A stretch of DNA of 60,637 nucleotides from the NCBI GenBank assembly GCA_050693875.1, contig JBOGWP010000089.1, positions 1-60,637 on the forward strand, read 5' to 3'. The notes beneath the pieces are model-generated. The model had not been told where the DNA came from, ran no database searches, and saw only the letters and a program-made list of their open reading frames with translations. The DNA comes from JBOGWP01 sp050693875. Lineage in GTDB: Bacteria > Actinomycetota > CADDZG01 > JAHWKV01 > JBOGWP01. A program made the position numbers and the translations under genes. This document shows positions 26,566 through 35,242 of the stretch, in pieces. Each line of letters begins with the position of its first letter. Position 1 is the first letter of the stretch.

Positions 26566-26936
26566 TCACTTGAACCCGTTCATCTGTGCCTGGTCGTCCG
26601 GGAGGAACCAGGCGCTGTCCACTCGTCCTTCCGAGTCGTAGGTCATGCATTCGCCATCGTCAGGTCGAGGCTCTGGTCCCCTCGCACAACTGGAGCAGCG
26701 CATCCGGACTCGGCGCGTTGACGCCTCGAGCTCGAGGCTCCCCCCGGAGAGCTCCTGCACTCTCCGGAAGTACGAGATCAGGTCGTCGCGGCCCCGGTAG
26801 TCGCCGCTCAGCGGGTGGTTGCCGCCGACGTGCCAGAGGACATCGTCGGCGAAGACCTCCTTGATGCCGTCGAGGTCCCCCTGTGGAACAGCTCGATGTC
26901 CCGCTGTGCCCGCTCGATGTTCGGATGCTCCGCCAT
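26566..26936 (-). pseudogene. NTF2/SnoaL-like protein 2, frameshifted
   Basis: ATG 26936 reads AEHPNIERAQRDIELFH, then an indel near 26885 leads to GDLDGIKEVFADDVLWHVGG, NHPLSGDYRGRDDLISYFRR. A second indel near 26700 precedes VDSAWFLPDDQAQMNGF-stop. The pattern (ADDVLWHVGG, LSGDYRGRD) is the usual SnoaL-like core with a polar cavity. It lies 31 bases upstream of NTF2-like protein 1. Confidence 0.6.
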
Positions 26937-27608
26937 GACTTTCCCTCCGTTCCGATCCGTACCGAACGCCCGTCCCCCGCGTCCGGGACGTTCGCGCCCG
27001 CGAGGAGGTCATGATCGGCGGGGTCGCAGCCCGTGAGCGTCGGGGAAATCCCTCATTTTTCGGCGCCGGCACACGTACGCACCGGGCCACCGGAGGGAGG
27101 CGCTACGCCGGAACGAGGGAGTGCGGCCTCGGCCTCATGCACAGGGGAGACCCGGCGGCACTATAGCGAGCGATCTTCGTGTCCACTCCCGAGACCGGCA
27201 CGGCTCGCCAGCCTCCCCGAGTCGGGAGGGCATTCCCAGGAGCCCTGGGCACTCGGCGGGCCGGGTGGGGCCGGCGCACGCAGTCACCCGAACACGCTTC
27301 CCTCGAAGCTCGTCGACGAGCAGGACTCGAAACGCCTCGTCGGGCACGACGACGAGGACCGGGTGTCACGCACCTCGCGTCGGCGAGGATTCTTCGCAGG
27401 GATTTGTCAGTCGACACAGAGTGCCTCGCGGACGTGGGTGCCGCTGTCCTCTGGCGGCGGGCGCCGAGCTCGTCGTTCTCGACACGTGGCCGCAGAGCGA
27501 CGAGATGCGGCGTCCGGAGGCGGCCGCGTAGCCCCCGCCGAGGTCTTGATAAGGTCGGCCCCGTGGAGGCTCGTTCGTGCCGCTGACCGCGTAAACCCGG
27601 GGGAGCCC
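26937..27608. other. 672 bases without a supported gene
   Basis: A long open frame runs through here into the nitroreductase, but its translation is low-complexity Arg/Pro/Ser without domain-like sequence, so I treat the upstream part as non-coding. No clear repeats or hairpins are seen. Promoters for the NTF2-like pair and the nitroreductase probably lie at the two ends. Confidence 0.45.
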
Positions 27609-28190
27609 GTGGACTTCGACGACGTCGTCACCCGGCGGCGGATGGTCCGGCGCTACCGGAGCGATCCCGTCCCCAGGGAGGTGATCGAACGAATCGTGCG
27701 CGCCGCGCGGCGGGCGCCCAGTGCCGGCTTCAGCCAGGGCCAGTCGTTCGTGATCGTGACCGATCCCGACGTACGGCGTGCGATCGCCGATCTCGCCGGG
27801 GAGGCAGGCTACCGAGAGGCCGGCTTCGATCCCTGGGTCTCGACTGCACCGGTCCTCGTCGTCCTCTGTGTGAGCGAGCTCGCCTATCGCCAGCGGTACG
27901 CCGAGCCCGACAAGGCGGCGTCCGACGCTCTCTCGACGGTCCCCTATTGGTACCTCGACGCGGGCTGCTCACTGATGCTGCTCCTTCTCGCGGCCGGGAA
28001 CGAAGGGCTGGGTGCGGGCTTCCTCGGCGCTCACCGGCTGGCGGGCCTGGCGGGGATGCTGGGCCTCCCCTCCCACGTGCGCCCGGTAGGACTCGTCACG
28101 ATCGGCCACCCCCTGCCCGACCGCCGCTCGGGCTCGCTTCGGCGCGGTTGGAGGCCGGAGGCCGGGGTGATCCGTTGGGAGCACTGGTGA
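27609..28190 (+). CDS. nitroreductase family protein
   Basis: I start at GTG 27609 (VDFDDVVTRRRMVRRYRSDP), where family similarity begins. The protein has 193 residues. RRMVRRYRSDPVPREVIERI and RAARRAPSAGFSQGQSFVIV are the FMN-binding N-terminal signature; AAGNEGLGAGFLGAH and PVGLVTIGHPLPDRR complete the family. It is a predicted FMN-dependent NAD(P)H oxidoreductase acting on nitroaromatics, quinones or flavin itself. No clear ribosome site precedes the GTG. It is convergent with the DUF11 gene, with a shared terminator between them. Confidence 0.8.
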   Translation: MDFDDVVTRRRMVRRYRSDPVPREVIERIVRAARRAPSAGFSQGQSFVIVTDPDVRRAIADLAGEAGYREAGFDPWVSTAPVLVVLCVSELAYRQRYAEPDKAASDALSTVPYWYLDAGCSLMLLLLAAGNEGLGAGFLGAHRLAGLAGMLGLPSHVRPVGLVTIGHPLPDRRSGSLRRGWRPEAGVIRWEHW

Positions 28191-28256
28191 GATAAGAGGG
28201 CCCTGTCGTTTTCCCCCCTCGGGCACCCACATCCATGCCGGGAGCCCCAGATAAGA

Positions 28257-28286
28257 GGGCCCGCCCCTCGAATGAGGAGCGGGCCC
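28257..28286. terminator. bidirectional terminator hairpin
   Basis: GGGCCCGC (28257-28264) pairs with GCGGGCCC (28279-28286), extended by CCTC/GAGG around a GAAT loop. It lies between two convergent stop codons and has no U tract. The word GATAAGAGGGCC just before it is also present at 28191, giving a 60-base direct repeat. Confidence 0.65.
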
Positions 28287-28304
28287 CCGTCTCACCCGGA
28301 GGGT

Positions 28305-31300
28305 TTACGGGATGAATGTCGCGTCGGAGTGGGCCTCCGCCACGATCACCTCTGCCCCGACGGGAATGTTGAGCAGGTTCTTCAGGGTCACGACCACGCG
28401 GATGGCCCTGACGGTGCGCCCGGTGTGAGTCGAGCCCGCACAGTTGGGCAGCGTCCCGGGGGCGTCACAGAATTGCTCGTTGAGCACGACGAAGCCCAGC
28501 CCGTCGAGGTTGATCACCGAGTTGCGCGGCGGCGTGCACCCGGTGGGAAGCCCGAGGAGCTGGCAGACGTCCGTCCCGCTTATCTTGATCCCGATCAGCT
28601 GGGTCCCGGTATCGTTGGAGGAGGCGCCGCCTGCACCTGCCGAGCTGTTCGCCTGAGACTTGACCAGGGTTGCGCTCACCGTGCAGACGGCCCCGCTCTT
28701 CAGCACGCAGACGTTGGCGACCTGGGCGTAGCTCGAGGCGGTCGTTGGGCTGCCGAGCGTCCCCGTGCTGCTGGAGTCCGAAGCATCCGCCGAGACGATC
28801 TGCCCGCCCGGTTCCGGCAGCCGGACCTGCAGCAGCTGCTGGTTGGCCGAGCCGCCGGTCGACGGGATCTCGACGAACCCAACGACGACGGGGAGCAGGT
28901 TCGGGCTGGTGTGCTCGCTGGCGATGAAGGCGTGACCGCTCACCGCCCTGGTGGGGGCACCGGCGCACAACGTCGTCTGCGGGAAGTCGGAGTGGGCCTT
29001 GGCGTGCGCCACCGTCACGTCGGTGGTCTGGTTCCCGGGGATGAGCGGGAGCGTGTCGGTGACGTGCACCCGGATCATGTTGACCTCGAGGTCGGCGCTG
29101 TACGTCCCGCCCGAGAGCTGCCCGGCGGCCGGACCCGACGTCGATCCGTTCTGCTCGTTGAGCGCCACGTAGCTACCATTGCCGAAGAGGGCCTTGGGCA
29201 GGGTGATCTTGGTGTTCGGCGCCACGTTGACGTACAGAACTCCCTGAACCCTCACGTTGACGAGGGTCGAGCCGATCGCACTGTAGGAAGCCGAGGAGCC
29301 GGTGGCCGTGGTCGACGCCACCGCCCGCACGAGGTCGGCGGTGACCAGCCCGGTGAGCACGTTCACCTTCACCGCCTCGCCGTCGCTCAGCTGCCGCGCC
29401 TCGGCCGGCGATGCCGTGACGGTGCTGGTGCTGGATGCCCGGAGCACGTCGGCGGTGAGGGCCGGGAGCACTGAGACGCTGAGGAGCTCGTCGCTCTTCG
29501 ACTGTGACCCGACCCCGGTCTGGCTCGTGGCGATGCCCGAGGGGATCGTCGCGTTGATGAGGTTCAGCGGGTCCTCCACGTGGGCCCCGAAGGCATCGCC
29601 GTTGGCATGCGCCAGGGCCGGGTTCGGCCCCGGGGTGTTGTTCACGCAGACCTGATTCGACTGCGTGGTCGGGTTGTTCGCGGCCGAGATCGAGGCCGTG
29701 TTGCAGATCTGGCAACCAGCGCTGGACAACACCGTCACGCTTAGGGTCACGCTGCCAGACCCACCGGGTTGGACGTCGCCGACGTTCCACGTCACCGTGG
29801 TCACCGGGGGACCGTTCTTGCCGCAGTCAGGCGTGCAGGACGCGAACTCGGTTCCGGCCGGGATGCTCTCCGTGATCACCACGTTCGTCGCGGGGGCGGT
29901 GCCCTGGTTGGAGTAGTCGAGGGTGTACGTGATCGTGTCCCCGGCAACGACGCTGCTTGCCGAGGCAGACTTGGCCAGCCTCAGGAGGGGGGCCCCGGTG
30001 ATGCAGACCGTCTCGTTGGCGGACTGCCCGGAGACCCGGACGGTGTTGACCACCCCGAACTGGTCGGCTGCCGGGCAGGTGGTGGGGTCGGGGTCGGTGG
30101 TGAAGGTCCCCTTGAAGGTGGCGGTGTAGGAGAAGGAGGCCGAGGCCCCCGGGGCGAGGGTGACCGCCGGCCAGGTGACCGTCCCGGCGGTGGTGTCGTT
30201 GACCCCGGTGTTGGGGCTGATGTTCGAGACGTCGACGTGGGCCTTGTCGTAGGTGTCCACGATGGTGGTGGTGGTGCCGGAGGCGGTCCCGGTGTTGGTC
30301 ACCGTGATGGTGTAGTTGGCGATGCCCCCGATGGTGGAGCTCTGCCGGTCGGCGGTCTTGGTGACGGTGAAGGCCGGGCCGGCGTTCACGCACAGGGTGG
30401 CGGAGGCGGAGCCCCCGGTTGACAGGGTTGCCGTGTTGACCACCGGGAATTGGCCCGAGCCGCAGCCGCCGGTCCCTTCGCCGGTCGAAAAGGTCCCGAT
30501 CACGGTTCCGGTATAGGTCAGGTTCTTGGAGGAGTTGGCTGGGACATTGATGTTGGTCCAGGTGATCGTGTCCCCGTTGCTCACCCCTCCATCGGAGATG
30601 TTCGAGGGGGTGATGTGGGACTGGTCGTAGTCGTCGACGACGTTGACCGTTCCAGCCGCCGACCCCGAGTTGGTGATGGTGATCGTGTAGGTGACCTGCT
30701 GTCCCACGTTGGCAGAGGTCGGGCTGACCGACTTGGAAATCGTGAGCGCGGCCAGCGGCAGGATCGCGTTCGACATGATCTGGTTGTCGCGGCCCTCGAA
30801 CCTGATGTGGTAGGGGCCCCCGGAGATGTCGGATGCCCCCAGCCCGTCGCCCCACCCACGCGGGTGCGACCCGGTCCCCACCGCGAGGTGGCCGCCGAAG
30901 AGGACCATGACGACGGTCTTGGCGTCGGCGAAGGTGTCGTTGTTTGCGTCGGTCACCTGGTAGCCGACCGTGATCGTGGCGATCTCGCTTTGGGCGTCGG
31001 GAGCCGAGTGAACCGGGACGGAGACCCCGTTGGCGGGAATGGTCCCTCCATACATGGTCATGACGCCGCCGGGAAGCTCGTGCGCCGAGGTCGTCGGGTC
31101 CTCACCCGGGCCAACCGGCTGCACCGGGTTCGGGTCCGGCGGGATCGGCTCGGTGTCGGCGGTGCCTTCCGGGCAGTTCGTCGGGTTGAGGTCCTGGCAG
31201 CGCACGGCCTGGGCCCCGGGGGGGATCGTCGTCAGCGAGTCGTAGGCGTGGTGGGTGCCCTTGCGCACCAGGTACTCGAAGGAGACGCTCCCGGTGGCGG

Positions 31301-31682
31301 CGGCCCCCTGGGGAACCTCGAAGACCGCCCGCTGCCCTACAGCGTCGTCCTCACGGTAGTGCGAGTTGTTCGAGTTGAGGGCGCCGTTGATCCACTTGTC
31401 CGGGCAGTTGACGGAGGTGCTCGGGGGCTTCCCGTTGGCGCACTGGGCGAAGTCGACCACGTCGAAGGGGTCGGGCGGGGGTGGCACGGCGAGCGCGGCA
31501 AGGCTCGACAGCATGGCGAGCAGCGTCAGGATCGGCAGGTAGCGGCCCCCACGACGGGCGAGGCTGCCCCCGCGAAGCCGAGCGGCAACCCTCGATCCCC
31601 CGGTACCCTGAGGGCCCTTCCTCCCCGGCTCTGCTGCCGAGTCGAGGCTGATCGGCGGCCATGCGATCCGTGCTCTCCGCAT
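28305..31682 (-). CDS. secreted surface protein with DUF11 repeats and choice-of-anchor P-like domains
   Basis: I start at ATG 31682, preceded by AGGGGAGG. Of 1125 residues, the first 70 hold a long signal peptide (RYLPILTLLAMLSSLAALAV). Three DUF11-type beta-sandwich repeats follow: LTISKSVSPTSANVGQQVTY, FTVTKTADRQSSTIGG and LRLAKSASASSVVAGDTITY, each with the ITxTNxG pattern. Two regions resemble the choice-of-anchor P domain (ADVLRASSTSTVTASPAEAR, then VALNEQ; INLDGLGFVVLNEQ). No LPXTG sorting motif or C-terminal membrane helix is visible, so it is either released or held by unknown means. It is likely a cell-surface structural or adhesive protein. Confidence 0.75.
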   Translation of the reverse strand: MRRARIAWPPISLDSAAEPGRKGPQGTGGSRVAARLRGGSLARRGGRYLPILTLLAMLSSLAALAVPPPPDPFDVVDFAQCANGKPPSTSVNCPDKWINGALNSNNSHYREDDAVGQRAVFEVPQGAAATGSVSFEYLVRKGTHHAYDSLTTIPPGAQAVRCQDLNPTNCPEGTADTEPIPPDPNPVQPVGPGEDPTTSAHELPGGVMTMYGGTIPANGVSVPVHSAPDAQSEIATITVGYQVTDANNDTFADAKTVVMVLFGGHLAVGTGSHPRGWGDGLGASDISGGPYHIRFEGRDNQIMSNAILPLAALTISKSVSPTSANVGQQVTYTITITNSGSAAGTVNVVDDYDQSHITPSNISDGGVSNGDTITWTNINVPANSSKNLTYTGTVIGTFSTGEGTGGCGSGQFPVVNTATLSTGGSASATLCVNAGPAFTVTKTADRQSSTIGGIANYTITVTNTGTASGTTTTIVDTYDKAHVDVSNISPNTGVNDTTAGTVTWPAVTLAPGASASFSYTATFKGTFTTDPDPTTCPAADQFGVVNTVRVSGQSANETVCITGAPLLRLAKSASASSVVAGDTITYTLDYSNQGTAPATNVVITESIPAGTEFASCTPDCGKNGPPVTTVTWNVGDVQPGGSGSVTLSVTVLSSAGCQICNTASISAANNPTTQSNQVCVNNTPGPNPALAHANGDAFGAHVEDPLNLINATIPSGIATSQTGVGSQSKSDELLSVSVLPALTADVLRASSTSTVTASPAEARQLSDGEAVKVNVLTGLVTADLVRAVASTTATGSSASYSAIGSTLVNVRVQGVLYVNVAPNTKITLPKALFGNGSYVALNEQNGSTSGPAAGQLSGGTYSADLEVNMIRVHVTDTLPLIPGNQTTDVTVAHAKAHSDFPQTTLCAGAPTRAVSGHAFIASEHTSPNLLPVVVGFVEIPSTGGSANQQLLQVRLPEPGGQIVSADASDSSSTGTLGSPTTASSYAQVANVCVLKSGAVCTVSATLVKSQANSSAGAGGASSNDTGTQLIGIKISGTDVCQLLGLPTGCTPPRNSVINLDGLGFVVLNEQFCDAPGTLPNCAGSTHTGRTVRAIRVVVTLKNLLNIPVGAEVIVAEAHSDATFIP

Positions 31683-31991
31683 CTGCGACCTCCCCTGGCG
31701 AGCGCGCGTACGACGTGGAAACGGAACTGCGGGTATCAGAAACCACCCAAGAGCCCCCGCGGCGTGCATGCAGGAGGTCCCGCGACGGCATTTGCCGGTC
31801 CTGGCAGAGTTGAAGCGTTATGCCTGTGACATCACCCCGCTCTCCACGATGGGCATCGCGGCGCTCCCGCCCCCTCGCCGGACGGCTTCGCCGGCGGCAA
31901 GGAGCTCGCGACCATCCCCCAAGGGGCCCTCATATCACCAAGGAAGGCGAGCGACAAGGCGGGTTCTTCCTTCTGGGTAAATTTCGGGAAA
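31683..31991. other. 309-base leader of the surface-protein gene
   Basis: No gene is supported. A seven-base pair AAGGAAG/CTTCCTT (about 31940 and 31975) could act as a weak terminator for the metallophosphoesterase gene. A GC-rich hairpin sits near 31880. The length allows a long 5' leader for the surface protein, but I recognise no riboswitch. Confidence 0.35.
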
Positions 31992-32891
31992 CTAATGCTG
32001 ATCGGTCATCTCGTCCGGGCCGCCCGGCCGCGGGACGAGGCGAAGCACCGAGGCCTCGGGTGGGCAGAGGAACCGGAAGGGAGCATACTTCCCCGTCCCG
32101 AGGCCCGGGCTGACGTGGAGCATCGAGCCCTCGACGCGGCTCAGCCCTCGGGCGAGCCGCCGGGGGAGGGTGGAGTTGGTGACCACCGCTCCGACCAAGG
32201 GGATGCGCACCTGCCCTCCGTGGGTGTGCCCGGCGACGGTGAGGTCGAATCCCGCCCGGGCGGCGTCGAGGTAGGGCGCCGGGTCGTGGACGACCAGCAG
32301 GGCGACCCGCGCTTCGGGGTCGCGGACCAGCAGGCTCCGGTCGTCGCGGTGCAGGTAGGGGTCATCGAGTCCGGTGATCTGGGTCCGCGTGCCGTTCAGG
32401 GGGAGGTCCACGGTCCGGTTGGTGAGGTCGACCCAGCCGTGGTCGGTCAGGCGGCGCCGGAGCTCGTCGGTGGGGTTGCGCTTCGTGCCGTGCCGCCGCC
32501 TGCCGAGGAAGTAGTCCAGATAGTTCTTGAAGTTCGGGGCGTAATAGTCCGAGGAGCCGAGGACGAAGAATCGGGCAGACGTCGCCTGCAGCTCGTTCAG
32601 GATCTCGGCACACCGGCCGACCGCCTCGGGCTGTCCCAGCAGATCGCCCGTCGCCAGGACGACGTCGTAGGTTTGGTCGCCGAGCGACTCCACGAATGCT
32701 GCGAGCGCCCGGTTCGACAGGCGCAGGTGGAGGTCTGAGACCTGCAGCAGTGCCAGCGAGTCGGCGCCGGCAGGAAGGATGGGGACAAGGTGCTCGCGCA
32801 CGCGGTAGCGGCGTGCCTCGATCACTCCCCAACCGACGCAGGCGGCGCCCGCGAGCGCACCCCCGCCGAGGACTCCCCCTAGCCATTTCAC
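31992..32891 (-). CDS. membrane-anchored metallophosphoesterase
   Basis: I start at GTG 32891, which overlaps the HAD stop as GTGA. The protein has 299 residues, an N-terminal hydrophobic helix (WLGGVLGGGALAGAACVGWG) and the calcineurin-like motifs: QVSDLHL, ATGDLLGQ, then the GSSDYY position where GNHD/E is usual, and VAGHTHGGQVRIP. It resembles YkuE/YaeI-type phosphoesterases that act on membrane lipids. The GNHD to GSSD change leaves the metal-site Asp but loses the conserved Asn and His, which may alter or reduce activity. Confidence 0.8.
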   Translation of the reverse strand: MKWLGGVLGGGALAGAACVGWGVIEARRYRVREHLVPILPAGADSLALLQVSDLHLRLSNRALAAFVESLGDQTYDVVLATGDLLGQPEAVGRCAEILNELQATSARFFVLGSSDYYAPNFKNYLDYFLGRRRHGTKRNPTDELRRRLTDHGWVDLTNRTVDLPLNGTRTQITGLDDPYLHRDDRSLLVRDPEARVALLVVHDPAPYLDAARAGFDLTVAGHTHGGQVRIPLVGAVVTNSTLPRRLARGLSRVEGSMLHVSPGLGTGKYAPFRFLCPPEASVLRLVPRPGGPDEMTDQH

Positions 32892-33574
32892 CGATTCGAG
32901 CGTAGCGGCGAGGGCGTGGCCCCGGCGTTCGCTCCCCGCGTGCACACGGGGCCGGTCGAGGCGGCCCCGGTGAGCGGGGAGTCCGCCTCGAGCACGAGCG
33001 AGGCCAGACCGGCGAAACCGTCGACGACGACGTGGCCCGGCCCGGGGTCTCCGGTGGGCGCGAACGCCACGGTGGCAAATCCCAGCCGCCGCGCTCCCTC
33101 CAGATTCTGCGGAAGGTCGTCGACGAAGCAGCCGTCTGCCCGCAACCCCGCCGTGGCAAGGAACGCCTCGAAGATGGCTGCGTCAGGCTTGCGCGCTGCG
33201 ACCAGGTCGCTCACCGTCCACCATCGCACGAAGCGATCGAACCCATGCATCTCCCGAAGGAACCGCTTCCGGGCGGAGGTGTGGTTGGTGATGCAGCCGA
33301 CCTCCATCGGGCCGCGACCGCCCGGTCGAGAAACGCGATCGCCTCCGGGTCCGGCGGCAGCTCGCGGGCGTACGCTTCGTCGAGTGGCTCCGCCGGGTCC
33401 AGCCCGGCCCCCCGCCACAGGCGCTCCGACAGCTCGCCCGACGTCGCCGCCCGATACAGCTCCCGGAGACGCTCGTGGGAGACGTCGCTCCCGTGGCTCC
33501 GGCAGAACGGGAGCAGCGCCACGGACCTGGCTGCGCACCACGAACAGGACGCCCATGGCGTCGAGGAACAACAC
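32888..33574 (-). pseudogene. HAD-superfamily hydrolase, two frameshifts
   Basis: GTG 33574 starts VLFLDAMGVLFVV, HAD motif I with DAMG (the nucleophile Asp is present). Near 33515 the frame moves to LLPFCRSHGSDVSHERLREL, YRAATSGELSERLWRGAGLD, and near 33320 it moves again to CITNHTSARKRFLREMHGFD, RKPDAAIFEAFLATAGL and CFVDDLPQNLEGARRLGFAT, motifs II-IV. Two indels split a gene of about 230 codons. It ends in a stop/start overlap with the phosphoesterase and begins 12 bases after the TPP enzyme, so it is in the middle of an operon. Confidence 0.7.
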
Positions 33575-33585
33575 GCGGGGAGGCG

Positions 33586-35199
33586 TCAGCGGTATGGGTC
33601 CTCTAGCGGGAGCGGCGCCCACTCGCCGGGTACCTCGACGAGCTGGGGCCCGCCGGCTGCCACCGACTCGGCGAGTGCTCGCTCGAGCTCGCCGGGCTCG
33701 GCAGCACGGCGGGCCGGAACCCCGAAGGCCCCGGCCAGTGCGAGGAAGTCCGGGCCCGCCAGGTCGAGCGCAAAGGTCGTGCCGTACCGGGCCGAGGACA
33801 GGGTCTTGAGCGCCCCTCGGGCCCGATCGTTGAACACGAGCACAATGACCGGCAGCCCGTGCTCGACGGCGGTGGCCAGCTCCCGGACATGGGCGACCAG
33901 GCCCGCGTCGCCACAGAACGCGACCACGGGTCCCCCGCCCGAGGCGGCGACGCCGAGCGCGGCGGGCAGCGCGAAGCCGAGCGTTCCGAACCCGTAGGGA
34001 GAGTGGACGGTGCCGGGAACCCCGGCCGGGAGAAACGACCACGCCCACGCCGAGGGGACGGTCATGTCGTGGACGATCGGCACCTCTGTCGGGAGGCCAC
34101 GCCGGACCGCGTCCAGCCGCGCCATCTCCTTCTCGCCGGCCTCGCGCGCTCGCTTCACGATCCCCTCCCGCACCGCCGAGGGATCGATCCATCGCCTGCG
34201 GGGTGTGCCGCCCTGGCCTCGCACCTCCAGCGAGTCGGCGAGAGCGGCGAGGGCCGGCCGGGCATGCGCCGCGATCCCAAGCCGAACCGGATAGTTGCGG
34301 CCGATCTCAGCGGGATCGATATCGATGTGGATGGTCTGCTCGGGAAGCTCGAGCCGCCAGCCTCCCGTCGACATGGCGGTGAAGCGCGTGCCCACCGCAA
34401 GCAAGAGGTCCGCCCCGCGGAGGACGCCGGCCGCCTCTGGCCAGCCCACGAGCGTCCCGAGGGCAAGCCCGTGCGACTCCGGAATCGCCCCCTTCCCCAT
34501 GAACGTGGTGATCACCGGGGCCCCGAGGAGCTCGGCGACCCGGGTGAGCTCGGCCGAGGCGAACGCCCGGTGCACCCCTCCTCCCGCCCAGATCAGCGGC
34601 CGGGCGGCCAGCCCCAGCAGGAAGGCGGCCTCGTTCACGGCGTCCCGGTCGGCCTCGAGCGGAAGCGGCGGCAGGGTGGCGGCGTCGCCGTCCACCTCGG
34701 CGTCGAAGTAGTCGGCCGGCACCTCGATGAGCGACGGGCCCGGTCTGCCGGCGGTCGTCGCGGCAATTGCCTTCAGGGCCAGCGTTGGGATCTCGTCGAT
34801 GCGCGTGGCACGGTCGCAGAAGCGCGTGACCGCAGCGTACGCCGGGGCGGGGTCGCTCAGCTCGTGCAGCGCCCCTCGCCCCCGTCCAAGGTCGCGGGTC
34901 GACAGCGTGGCCGAGATCGCCAGCACCGGCGAGGAGGAGGCAGTCGCCTCGGCCAGCGCGGTCAGGGCGTTCATGGTTCCCGGGCCGGCCGAGAGGAACA
35001 CCACCCCTGGACGGCCCGTCGCTCGCCCGTACCCGTCGGCAGCGTGTGCGGCCGCCTGCTCCTGACGGAACCCGATGAAGCGAAGGCCGCTCCGCTCGAG
35101 CGCGGCGACCATCGGCAGCGAGTGGAGCCCGGGAACGCCGAAGACCACCTCGACGCCGGCGTGTCGGATCGTGTCGACGAGGAACTCGGTGACCCTCAC
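33586..35199 (-). CDS. thiamine-pyrophosphate enzyme of the acetolactate synthase family
   Basis: The 537-residue protein has the three domains of the family. The PYR domain (VEVVFGVPGLHSLPMVAALE) carries the catalytic Glu in RQEQAAAHAADGYGRA. The central domain holds LIWAGGGVHRAF and AVGTRFTAMSTGGW. The PP domain holds FCGDAGLVAHVRELATA and VLVFNDRARGALK, the metal-binding GDA..N motif. It is a predicted 2-oxo-acid decarboxylase or ligase; missing residues typical of IlvB and the lone context argue against valine biosynthesis. The substrate is unknown. Confidence 0.8.
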   Translation of the reverse strand: MRVTEFLVDTIRHAGVEVVFGVPGLHSLPMVAALERSGLRFIGFRQEQAAAHAADGYGRATGRPGVVFLSAGPGTMNALTALAEATASSSPVLAISATLSTRDLGRGRGALHELSDPAPAYAAVTRFCDRATRIDEIPTLALKAIAATTAGRPGPSLIEVPADYFDAEVDGDAATLPPLPLEADRDAVNEAAFLLGLAARPLIWAGGGVHRAFASAELTRVAELLGAPVITTFMGKGAIPESHGLALGTLVGWPEAAGVLRGADLLLAVGTRFTAMSTGGWRLELPEQTIHIDIDPAEIGRNYPVRLGIAAHARPALAALADSLEVRGQGGTPRRRWIDPSAVREGIVKRAREAGEKEMARLDAVRRGLPTEVPIVHDMTVPSAWAWSFLPAGVPGTVHSPYGFGTLGFALPAALGVAASGGGPVVAFCGDAGLVAHVRELATAVEHGLPVIVLVFNDRARGALKTLSSARYGTTFALDLAGPDFLALAGAFGVPARRAAEPGELERALAESVAAGGPQLVEVPGEWAPLPLEDPYR

Positions 35200-35242
35200 C
35201 GCTTGCGGCGCCGGAGCCTGAAGCAGCGTGAGGCCGGCGGCG

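Noticed and set aside
30450..31829. 459-codon plus-strand frame antisense to the DUF11 gene
   Set aside because: GC-driven shadow frame with repetitive Gly/Arg/Val; the minus-strand protein has signal peptide and named domains.
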